DNA of 5,415 nt from Acidobacteriota bacterium (GTDB taxonomy: Bacteria > Acidobacteriota > Terriglobia > Versatilivoradales > Versatilivoraceae), in contig JAPOZE010000044.1 of the NCBI GenBank assembly GCA_026706225.1, positions 1 to 5,415 on the forward strand. The letters are read 5' to 3'. A program made the position numbers and the translations under genes. Numbering within the stretch: the stretch's first letter is position 1; every line of letters begins with the position of its first letter. The notes beneath the pieces are model-generated. The model worked only from the letters and a program-made list of their open reading frames with translations, made no database searches and was not told the DNA's origin. This document shows positions 1-4,819 of this stretch, in pieces.

Positions 1-2
1 CG

Positions 3-557
3 GGAAAGTTCGAGTTCGTTCTTACCGGACGACACTGCACCATGCGCTGCGACGGAGATTCGGTGGAAGGAGCCGCCTTTGGCGGACCGATCTTCTACGG
101 TCATGCGGCCCGCGACTTCTACGAGGCTCCGGACCATCCCGGCAATGTCTACTGGTACCAGGCCAAGTCGGCCAACCGGGTATTCCGGGCCCTGGACGGC
201 AGGCAACGCCAAATGGCGCTGCTCACCGATCCCCGCAAGGAACAGCAGACTCGAACGGTGAGACTGGATGAGGAACTGGCCGGACTGCCCGTCTCGGAGA
301 TGAGCCGCGACCAGGTGGAGTTGGTTGAGGAGGTGCTGGCCGACCTGCTGCTGCCCTTTCGCCGGCGAGATGCCGAGGAAGCCATGCGCTACATCAAGAA
401 GGAGGGGAAGCTGGATGGACTGAGCCTGTCGTTCTATCGCAGCGGCGACGTGGGAAACGACGGCGTCTGGGACAATTGGCAGCTCCAGAGCAGGAACATG
501 GTCTGGTATTTCCGCGGCAGTCCCCACGTACACGTCTGGGTCAACATCAGGGCTTAG
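3..557 (+). CDS. DUF3500-family protein, C-terminal part (5' end outside window)
   Basis: The frame is open from the left edge (first full codon at position 3) to TAG at 555-557, so this is the C-terminal ~184 residues; the ATG at 42 is an internal Met, not the start. Seen: an opening GKFEFVLTGRHCTMRCDGDS block, a helical middle with ANRVFRALDGRQRQMALL and GLPVSEMSRDQVELVEEVL, and an end reading VWYFRGSPHVHVWVNI. The G-x-H near the start, the 'LD..QR..A' helix and the His-rich end fit the DUF3500 family, in which similar blocks occur in the same order. The biochemical function of DUF3500 is not known to me. Whether it has a signal peptide cannot be judged without the N-terminus. It ends 12 bp from the stop of the convergent isomerase-like gene, with no clear terminator between. 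The family call is from motif memory and is moderately sure; the coding call is firm. Confidence 0.65.
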   Translation, partial: GKFEFVLTGRHCTMRCDGDSVEGAAFGGPIFYGHAARDFYEAPDHPGNVYWYQAKSANRVFRALDGRQRQMALLTDPRKEQQTRTVRLDEELAGLPVSEMSRDQVELVEEVLADLLLPFRRRDAEEAMRYIKKEGKLDGLSLSFYRSGDVGNDGVWDNWQLQSRNMVWYFRGSPHVHVWVNIRA

Positions 558-569
558 CCCGCATGTCTC

Positions 570-1370
570 CTACCCCTTGAGCTCGCTCCAGAGCGCTTGG
601 TAGTAGCGCATCAGGCGAACCGCGTCGGAGCTGGCCGGAATCTCGGCCAGCGTATACCGGCGGTAACCCGCCTGCGTGAGCAGGCCGAACAGCTCCCGCC
701 AGGGGTAGTCCTTCCTCCAAAGCTCCCTGATGTGAACATTCCTCAACCAGGGCTTCAACAGTTCGAAGCTCCCGGCCACCGAACCCTCCTCGACGTCTTC
801 GGGGTTCGAGTTCCAGCAGACTCCGACCATGGGATGATCGGCCAACTCCATGATCCTCCGTACCCGAGCCGGACTGTTTGACTTGGGTCCGTGGACTTCC
901 AGCCAGATTTCCACGCCATATCCTTGAGCGTGTTGGCCGCACTCCCGCAGGGCCGCCGCAATCTGATTCAGCGTTTGACTCTCGGGAACCTCGCCGGGAA
1001 TCCCATTGGGGCGCACCTTCACTCCAAGGGCCCCCACATCGTGAGCCAGTTCCACAAACTGCTTGGTCTCTTCCACATTCCGGCTGACTTCGCTCCTGTC
1101 GGTGGAGTGGAATTCGCAGGCAGTCCCCAGGCCCAGCAGGCGAATGGGAGAGAATCCGAAACGGCTGGCGACGCCAACGCGCTCTTCCCGGCTCAGATGG
1201 GGTTCCACCCCGTGCCGGTGGGTGGTGCGCAGCTCGACCGAACGGAAGCCCGTCTCCTCACAGGCCTGGATCAGGGCCGGCAGATCCCAGTCCTTTCCCA
1301 GATTCCAGGTGACCAGACCCAACGCGTAGTCGCCGCCACCCAGAGCAGGATTGTTCCGACTTGCTTGCAT
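570..1370 (-). CDS. Sugar phosphate isomerase/epimerase-like protein (xylose isomerase-like TIM barrel)
   Basis: A 266-residue protein of the AP-endonuclease-2/xylose-isomerase-like TIM-barrel superfamily, whose members isomerise or epimerise sugars and polyols using a divalent metal. Strand-end motifs appear in the expected order: GFRSVELRTTH (41-51), GLGTACEFHS (80-89), LGVKVRPNG (115-123), IWLEVHG (155-161), VGVCWNSNPED (182-192), NVHIREL (211-217) and YTLAEIP (239-245). E158, H213 and E243 sit where metal ligands are expected; the position often held by Asp is Asn (CWNSN, N187), which I believe is common in one environmental subfamily. There is no signal peptide, so it is probably cytoplasmic. 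The start is decided by a strong Shine-Dalgarno, GGAGGTG (complement of 1375-1381), 6 nt from the ATG. It is the second gene of an operon, 21 bp after the oxidoreductase, a frequent partner of this family. The exact substrate cannot be told. Confidence 0.85.
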   Translation of the reverse strand: MQASRNNPALGGGDYALGLVTWNLGKDWDLPALIQACEETGFRSVELRTTHRHGVEPHLSREERVGVASRFGFSPIRLLGLGTACEFHSTDRSEVSRNVEETKQFVELAHDVGALGVKVRPNGIPGEVPESQTLNQIAAALRECGQHAQGYGVEIWLEVHGPKSNSPARVRRIMELADHPMVGVCWNSNPEDVEEGSVAGSFELLKPWLRNVHIRELWRKDYPWRELFGLLTQAGYRRYTLAEIPASSDAVRLMRYYQALWSELKG

Positions 1371-1391
1371 GACTCACCTCCCTCGACCGAC

Positions 1392-2360
1392 TCAGAGAAC
1401 CACGGCCGTTCGATATTTGCAGGCACGCCGGGCGGCCTCCACAACCTCGATCGCTCGCAATCCGTCCATTCCCCCGGCGGCAACCCGCGCCCGGCCCCGG
1501 ACCGCTTCCACGAAATTGGCCAGCATACGCCGTATCGGCGTTTCTTTGGACCTGTCGCAACCGGGGTCCAAGCCGGCGAAATCCGCACCCGCACACAACT
1601 CCAAATCCAGGCGGCCCCGGGGACCGCAGATCTCGAGGCGCACCGCATTCGCCATCTCGACTGTTTCAGGCGGGTCCATAAGGCTGTTTTCCAGGATGAC
1701 CACGGTCCCATGGTTCATCTCCAAACGCAGCCGCCCTGAAGGTTCGCGGACTCCCTCCTCGGAGCCCATCAGCGTTGCCAACGTGAATTCTCCATCCAAC
1801 AGCCAGCGCAGCGTATCGACCAGGGAGGTTCCCGGATTTGTCCGGAGGCCGCTATCCCCCCCGGAAGTGTCTTCCGGTGAAAACCCGCCGTTCCCTTCCG
1901 GCGTTCGGACCGTGACAGTCAAGGGATTTCCCAGGTTTCCCTGCAGGACCTGTTTCCGAACCCGGCTGCAAGCCGAGCTCAAGCGAACCGGAAAACAGAC
2001 CCCGAACAGCACGTCGTGAGCCTGGGAAATGGCCCACATTTCACGGGCTTCCACCAGGGCTTCGGAGATCGGGTTTTCGCAGAGAATAGGCTTGCCGGCA
2101 CGGATGCAATCCAGCACGGCTTCCTTGCGGCGGTCACCGGAAACACAGACGACCATCCCCTCGGCGGGAAACTGCTCCAGCAGGCTTCGATGGTGGGGGA
2201 AAGTGGCCACTCCTTGAAGCGCTCCGCCCGTTTCCCTGCTCGGACTGGACCCGGGTTCCACCACGGCCGCAAGCTGGACTTCGGGCATTTGCCCGAGGCA
2301 CTCCAGGTAGGTTCCGGCGGTTGGCCCGCCAAGGCCGACGAGAGCTATCCGAGTGGTCAT
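1392..2360 (-). CDS. Gfo/Idh/MocA-family oxidoreductase-like protein, catalytic residues replaced
   Basis: A 322-residue protein with the architecture of Gfo/Idh/MocA NAD(P)-dependent sugar or polyol dehydrogenases: an N-terminal Rossmann fold (IALVGLGGPTAGTYL, 5-19) and a C-terminal alpha/beta domain starting near 'GNLGNPLTVTV' (141-151). In this family the EKP motif supplies a catalytic Lys and the D-x-G-x-H-x-x-D motif a catalytic His. Here these read CENP (94-97, Lys to Asn96) and NPGTSLVD (175-182, Asp to Asn175, His to Ser179, last Asp182 kept). The glycine motif is also unusual (G9-L-G11-G12-PTA-G16). The frame is intact at about normal length, so this looks like a diverged or non-catalytic paralogue rather than a decayed gene. 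The ATG is chosen because the Rossmann strand starts 4 residues in; upstream there is no good Shine-Dalgarno, and the inverted-repeat arm ends 9-11 nt before it. First gene of the minus-strand operon. Confidence 0.8.
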   Translation of the reverse strand: MTTRIALVGLGGPTAGTYLECLGQMPEVQLAAVVEPGSSPSRETGGALQGVATFPHHRSLLEQFPAEGMVVCVSGDRRKEAVLDCIRAGKPILCENPISEALVEAREMWAISQAHDVLFGVCFPVRLSSACSRVRKQVLQGNLGNPLTVTVRTPEGNGGFSPEDTSGGDSGLRTNPGTSLVDTLRWLLDGEFTLATLMGSEEGVREPSGRLRLEMNHGTVVILENSLMDPPETVEMANAVRLEICGPRGRLDLELCAGADFAGLDPGCDRSKETPIRRMLANFVEAVRGRARVAAGGMDGLRAIEVVEAARRACKYRTAVVL

Positions 2361-2423
2361 GGGCTGGTGTTCTGTCTCAGAAATAGGGTTGCCATATTTC
2401 GGAGCGCAACGGCGCCGGATTCT

Positions 2424-2473
2424 AGGAGCGACGACGAGCCAATGCTATTCATTGCGAGGAGGAGCGACGACGA
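2424..2473 (+). repeat. 14-bp direct repeat inside the inverted-repeat element
   Basis: The 14-mer AGGAGCGACGACGA occurs at 2424-2437 and again at 2460-2473, 36 bp apart, in the left half of the element. Two copies do not make a CRISPR. They may be binding sites or leftovers of a tandem duplication. Confidence 0.7.
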
Positions 2474-2504
2474 AGACGGTGCCGTTCCGCCCGAACCCGA
2501 AGGG

Positions 2505-2602
2505 CCGATGGAGGTTCCGGGGAGGGAGTGCACAACGGTGCCTGTTCGCTGAAACGCAACGTGCCTCTTCTGCCGACCGTTTCCCGGTGGAACCTCCATC
2601 GG
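2505..2602. repeat. Nested 14-bp inverted repeat inside the element
   Basis: CCGATGGAGGTTCC at 2505-2518 is perfectly inverted at 2589-2602 (GGAACCTCCATCGG), with 70 bp between. The right copy lies only 2 bp inside the outer right arm, so the right end is a compound inverted repeat. Transcribed RNA could fold into a long nested stem. This supports reading the intergenic stretch as a structured repetitive element, possibly built by one element inserting in another. Confidence 0.7.
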
Positions 2603-2638
2603 AGATGGCAATCCTATTTCTGAGACAGGTCACTGACC

Positions 2639-3019
2639 ATGAGGCCATCCGTCAATATCCTGCGTTGGCCGAACCTGGTCATGGCATTGGTGTATCTCTT
2701 TTGCCTGGCCGTCCAGTACAACGATCCCGACGCTTGGCGCTGGGCCGGACTCTACGGCCTGGCCGCCCTGTGCTGCTGTGTGGCCGCTCTGGGAAGGGTG
2801 CCCCGAATCATGCCCCTGGTGCTGGCCCTGGGGTCGCTGGGCTGGGCCGGGATGCTGGCTGCGGGGGTGTCCGGCACTCTGCCGGCCTGGGAACTCTTGG
2901 CCACCTTCGAGATGGCCAACCTGGAGGTGGAGGAAACCCGGGAGATCGTCGGCCTGCTTCTGGTCGGACTGTGGATGGCCGTCCTGACCCTCTTCCCCGG
3001 ACGCAGGCTTCCGTACTGA
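2639..3019 (+). CDS. TMEM220-family integral membrane protein
   Basis: A 126-residue hydrophobic protein with about four predicted membrane segments (roughly residues 12-27, 36-52, 57-76 and 103-119). The first helix ends in VQYNDPDAWRW (25-35), and before the last helix comes EETREIVGLLL (98-108). The Q-x-NDPD motif and the 'RE..GL' start of the last helix are the marks of the transmembrane 220 family, small membrane proteins of unknown molecular function found in bacteria and animals. The length fits the bacterial members. The ATG at 2639 lies 10 nt after the right arm of the inverted-repeat element, whose terminal ACAGG is the only weak Shine-Dalgarno candidate. It diverges from the oxidoreductase operon and seems monocistronic. 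No good plus-strand terminator follows, although the hairpin at 3155-3191 would also fold in this direction. Confidence 0.75.
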   Translation: MRPSVNILRWPNLVMALVYLFCLAVQYNDPDAWRWAGLYGLAALCCCVAALGRVPRIMPLVLALGSLGWAGMLAAGVSGTLPAWELLATFEMANLEVEETREIVGLLLVGLWMAVLTLFPGRRLPY

Positions 3020-3145
3020 GAGACTCCAAGGAGGGATTTCCGGCCTGGACCGCGGGCGCACCGGGGTTCGAGGTCCCAACCCTAGCCGGGTCCATGCTTG
3101 CGTACCGTTCGGGAACGACCCCGACCCGCCTTGCGTCCTTGCCAG

Positions 3146-3192
3146 AAAAAAATGCCGCCGGACCAGCGGTCAATGGCCGCCGGCCCGGCGGG
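3146..3192 (-). terminator. Rho-independent terminator of the small membrane protein gene
   Basis: Read on the minus strand, a 7-bp all-GC stem (CCGCCGG pairing with CCGGCGG; plus-strand positions 3185-3191 and 3155-3161) is followed two bases later by seven T (plus-strand A run 3146-3152). A competing smaller hairpin exists in 3177-3191. It begins 23 bp after the TGA at 3215-3217, the right place to end that transcript. It could weakly stop TMEM220 transcription too, but the plus strand has no T run. Confidence 0.75.
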
Positions 3193-3214
3193 TGGTTTCC
3201 TATGAGTATGAGTG

Positions 3215-3541
3215 TCAGCCCTTGATGCGGTTGACCCCCCACAGCACCACAACCGTGGCGACAGAGGCGTTCAGCGCCATGCTGATCTTGTCGACGATGG
3301 TGTCCAGGTAACCGCCAATCCCGGGGATGGCCCCCAGCACGTCCGACCCGGCTGCAGTCGCAGCCGCAACGGCCAGCACCAGGAAGCCCGTGGCATCCTC
3401 GGCGTCGAGGGCCGTGGCGGCATACGCCACACCCGCGATGACCAGAATGATCCCAAGAGCACCTTGATCCTGCAAGTCGGGGGCAAAGGCTTTCACAATT
3501 GCCACGACTGCCACTACAGCGACGAGAATCCTAGTTAGCAT
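3215..3541 (-). CDS. Small multi-pass membrane protein, function unknown
   Basis: I do not recognise this 108-residue protein. It is rich in Ala, Val, Ile and Gly, with about four hydrophobic segments: residues 5-20 (ILVAVVAVVAIVKAFA), 28-45, 52-72 and 88-103 (ending VATVVVLWGVNRI). An acidic patch, LDAEDA (45-50), lies between segments 2 and 3, and a loop IPGIGGYLDTIVDKI (72-86) precedes segment 4. The C-terminus is short and basic (NRIKG). The first segment could be read as a signal anchor. The start is supported by a good purine-rich Shine-Dalgarno (AGGGGAG, complement of 3548-3554) 6 nt before the ATG. A strong terminator follows the stop, so it looks like a complete single-gene unit. Conserved signals and hydrophobic patterning make it likely real; nothing in the neighbours suggests a role. 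Confidence 0.75.
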   Translation of the reverse strand: MLTRILVAVVAVVAIVKAFAPDLQDQGALGIILVIAGVAYAATALDAEDATGFLVLAVAAATAAGSDVLGAIPGIGGYLDTIVDKISMALNASVATVVVLWGVNRIKG

Positions 3542-3656
3542 TTTCTTCTCCCCTCGTAGTCACAAGTAAAGGTCACCGCACACCACCCACTTCCCGCAAT
3601 GGAAAATGGCTCGCCATCAAGGGTCTTCAAGTAAATGTTGCGCAGCGTGAGTGGGA

Positions 3657-3685
3657 GATATATATCAAGGCTTCATCGATTTGAA
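3657..3685 (-). promoter_or_regulatory. Possible promoter for the small membrane protein gene
   Basis: On the minus strand, TTCAAA (complement of 3680-3685) and TATATC (complement of 3657-3662) are separated by 17 nt, each matching 4 of 6 bases of the sigma-70 consensus. They sit in a locally A/T-rich stretch with a GATATATATC palindrome. Transcription from here would give a leader of about 110 nt that includes a small ATGGC/GCCAT hairpin at 3606-3617. This is a weak call in a low-complexity A/T patch. Confidence 0.3.
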
Positions 3686-3701
3686 TAGAAAAAAATTCAA
3701 G

Positions 3702-3729
3702 AAAAAAAAGACTCCCCCGGCAACGCCGG
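3702..3729 (-). terminator. Terminator-like hairpin with T8 tract, orphan
   Basis: On the minus strand, CCGGC-GTT-GCCGG (plus-strand 3717-3729) is extended by possible G-U pairs and followed after 7 nt by eight T (plus-strand A run 3702-3709). The stem is short and the gap to the T run is longer than usual. If real, it ends a minus-strand transcript coming from about 3730-3960, where no convincing gene is seen. Confidence 0.35.
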
Positions 3730-3960
3730 AAACGTCGCGCGCACAGGCCGAGGCCAATCGACGAAACACCGCTCCAGGACTGCGATTTCAGGGATGATCC
3801 ATCCCCGTGAGATGCGGGTTTCGACTGGCTTGCGCCAATGGAAGATTGCTGGCGCGGCTTGATCGGTCCCAAGAAAAACTCGCACGCAGGGTTTCCGTGT
3901 TGACGCTGAGCATGCCGCGCTCCCAACGACATCACGACACCGATGGGTAGAATTTTGCAA
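3730..3960. other. Unassigned stretch with several short inverted repeats; no convincing gene
   Basis: This is the core of the ~490-bp gap between the small membrane protein (start 3541) and the antitoxin (start 4035). Visible structure: GGGATGATCCATCCC at 3791-3805 (perfect 6-bp arms), and GCGCCA at 3832-3837 inverted as TGGCGC at 3850-3855 with further CAAT/ATTG pairing inside. Two minus-strand frames stay open: one from 3960 to 3697 (87 residues, TTG start, no Shine-Dalgarno) and a longer one running on to 4211 that overlaps the antitoxin gene. Both translations are rich in Ser, Arg, Cys and Gln and look unlike a folded protein. With the terminator-like hairpin on its left, a minus-strand non-coding RNA is possible, as is a degraded repeat. 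I cannot decide. Confidence 0.35.
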
Positions 3961-4000
3961 AGAGGTTGGAAGGACGGAACGAAAACGCAGCAGAATTCTC

Positions 4001-4028
4001 TTGAAAATAGTGACCAGTCATATAGACT
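4001..4028 (+). promoter_or_regulatory. Probable promoter of the antitoxin-toxin operon
   Basis: TTGAAA at 4001-4006 is a good -35 box. TAGACT at 4023-4028, 16 nt downstream, is a fair -10 box (4 of 6), inside the palindromic operator. Transcription would then start at or very near the ATG at 4035. That agrees with the absence of any Shine-Dalgarno before the antitoxin gene and suggests a leaderless or nearly leaderless mRNA. Confidence 0.45.
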
Positions 4029-4034
4029 AGTCAC
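4010..4034. promoter_or_regulatory. Palindromic operator for the antitoxin-toxin operon
   Basis: GTGACCAGTC (4010-4019) and GACTAGTCAC (4025-4034) are inverted copies with one mismatch around a 5-nt ATATA spacer. The palindrome ends at the base just before the antitoxin ATG and covers the candidate -10 box. Phd/YefM-type antitoxins bind such palindromes with their N-terminal domain and repress their own operon together with the toxin. A role as autoregulatory operator is inferred from position and symmetry. Confidence 0.65.
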
Positions 4035-4274
4035 ATGGAAACCATCAATGCATCCGATTTCAAGGCCCGCTGTCTGTCCATCCTCGACCGGGTTCAGGCA
4101 ACCGGTGAGCCCGTGGTCATCCTGAAGCGCGGGCGGCCTGTCGCTGAACTCTTTCCCGCAAGCGGAAGTTCTTCCAAATACCCTCAGTCGGAATTGGCGG
4201 GAACGGTCCACGAGGTCGGTGACGTCGTCGGTCCGGTGTTTCCTGAAGCGGATTGGGAAAGCCTGCGGCCATGA
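4035..4274 (+). CDS. Type II toxin-antitoxin antitoxin, Phd/YefM family
   Basis: A 79-residue antitoxin. The N-terminal half carries the Phd/YefM fold signature: INASDFKARCLSILDRV (4-20), then GEPVVILKRGRPVAELFP (24-41), which makes the dimer and binds the operator. The C-terminal tail (about 45-79, ending VGPVFPEADWESLRP) is the flexible, acidic toxin-binding part that wraps the PIN toxin and blocks its active site. The length is normal for the family. There is no Shine-Dalgarno; the ATG follows the operator directly. Its TGA (4272-4274) overlaps the toxin ATG as ATGA, giving translational coupling in the usual antitoxin-first order. Expected to repress its own promoter through the palindrome at 4010-4034. 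Confidence 0.92.
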   Translation: METINASDFKARCLSILDRVQATGEPVVILKRGRPVAELFPASGSSSKYPQSELAGTVHEVGDVVGPVFPEADWESLRP

Positions 4275-4669
4275 GGTTACTGCTCGACACCCATGTGCTG
4301 CTCTGGTGGCTCAACGATTCAGGCCGGCTCTCGGCCGGCCAACAGGAGGCTCTCGGCCGGGCCGGAGAAAAGTCGCCCTTGCTGGTGTCGGACATTTCGC
4401 TCTGGGAAGTGGCCATGTTGCACAACCTTGACCGCATCAGGCTTGCCATTCCCCTGAGAGATTGGCTGAGCAAAGCGGTAGCGCCCCCGTTGGTCAGAAC
4501 CCAGAGCACTTCTCCGGCAATCGCGACCGAAGTGGCCGCGCTTCCCGACTCCTTCCACCGCGACCCGGCAGACCGGATTATCGTAGCCACCGCCCGGGTT
4601 CTGGGAGCGACACTGTTGACCCAGGACCGAAGAATCTTGGAGGCGGGACTTGTGGACACCCTGATCTGA
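4271..4669 (+). CDS. vapC: Type II toxin-antitoxin toxin, PIN-domain ribonuclease (VapC-like)
   Basis: A 132-residue PIN-domain toxin, a Mg2+-dependent ribonuclease that cleaves RNA (often tRNA or rRNA in characterised VapCs) when freed from its antitoxin. Seen: LLLDTHVLLWWL (3-14) with Asp6, SDISLWEVAML (40-50) with Glu46, RDPADRIIVATA (97-108) with Asp98 and Asp101, and LLTQDRRI (115-122) with Asp119. The acidic active-site set is therefore complete and the toxin should be active. The ATG at 4271 is chosen over an in-frame TTG at 4253 because it gives the classical MRLLLDTH start and the ATGA overlap with the antitoxin stop. There is no strong Shine-Dalgarno, so translation is probably coupled. 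The RNA target cannot be told from sequence. Confidence 0.93.
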   Translation: MRLLLDTHVLLWWLNDSGRLSAGQQEALGRAGEKSPLLVSDISLWEVAMLHNLDRIRLAIPLRDWLSKAVAPPLVRTQSTSPAIATEVAALPDSFHRDPADRIIVATARVLGATLLTQDRRILEAGLVDTLI

Positions 4670-4735
4670 CCGCGACCCCCCGGTCATCGGGATGGGTGAC
4701 ACACCGAATTCCCAGCTCCCTCCCCTGCAGTCGAT

Positions 4736-4774
4736 GAAAGTCCCCACCTTCAGCGGCTGCTATTGGGGACTTTC
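4736..4774. terminator. Hairpin between convergent genes, possible bidirectional terminator
   Basis: GAAAGTCCCCA at 4736-4746 pairs perfectly with TGGGGACTTTC at 4764-4774 across a 17-nt loop that has its own small GC inverted repeat. It lies between the ends of the toxin gene (4669) and the convergent hydrolase gene (4820). There is no long T run on either strand, only the short TTT/AAA in the stem ends, so efficiency as an intrinsic terminator is uncertain. Confidence 0.5.
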
Positions 4775-4819
4775 CCCGACTCCAGTTCACGCCGGAAGAC
4801 GCCACCATCCGTCCGTTCC

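Larger units (their letters stand above)
2370..2630. repeat. ~257-bp element with 24-bp terminal inverted repeats (MITE-like) filling a divergent promoter region
   Basis: The left arm (2372-2395, beginning CTGTCTCAGAAATAGG) and the right arm (2605-2628, ending CCTATTTCTGAGACAG) are inverted copies over 24 bp with one mismatch (position 2388 against 2612). The element spans 2372-2628. It lies between the divergent start codons at 2360 and 2639, with only 11 and 10 nt left between arm and ATG. The interior is GC-rich, has no convincing gene and holds nested repeats. No target-site duplication is obvious: the left flank ends gtgtt and the right flank begins gtcac. The structure resembles a MITE or other non-autonomous palindromic element. 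The alternative is a symmetric regulatory site for the two divergent genes. The repeats are read directly; the mobile origin is inferred. Confidence 0.7.

Noticed and set aside
42..44. ATG at 42 as the start of the DUF3500-like gene
   Set aside because: The frame continues to the left edge with residues that fit the family (GKFEFVLTGRH), so the real start is outside the window.
891..1739. Long plus-strand open frame (282 codons) opposite the isomerase and oxidoreductase genes
   Set aside because: It lies antisense to two genes with clear family motifs, has low-complexity Pro/Arg/Gln-rich translation and no Shine-Dalgarno. It is a GC-rich shadow frame.
2361..2371. Target-site duplication next to the inverted-repeat element
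   Set aside because: The flanks (gtgtt on the left, gtcac on the right) do not repeat convincingly; only GT is shared in position, which is not evidence.
2424..2473. Possible CRISPR-like repeats
   Set aside because: Only two copies of a 14-mer with a 22-bp spacing, GC-rich low-complexity sequence, and no cas genes nearby.
3060..3082. T-arm-like GGGGTTCGAGGTCCC, suggesting a tRNA
   Set aside because: The arms do not form a proper 5-bp T stem with a 7-nt loop, and no acceptor, D or anticodon arms are found around it.
2353..3225. Plus-strand 290-codon open frame across the inverted-repeat element and the TMEM220 gene
   Set aside because: It overlaps TMEM220 in another frame and its translation is Pro/Gly/Arg-rich without domains. 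The TMEM220 frame has recognisable motifs and membrane segments.
3627..4211. Minus-strand 194-codon open frame across the gap and the antitoxin gene
   Set aside because: It runs antisense through the promoter, operator and most of the antitoxin gene; composition is irregular and there is no Shine-Dalgarno. Only its part left of 3960 is kept as an unexplained region.
4253..4270. In-frame TTG at 4253 as an earlier start for the PIN toxin
   Set aside because: The ATG at 4271 gives the standard PIN-domain N-terminus and the ATGA overlap with the antitoxin stop; the extra six residues have no family support.
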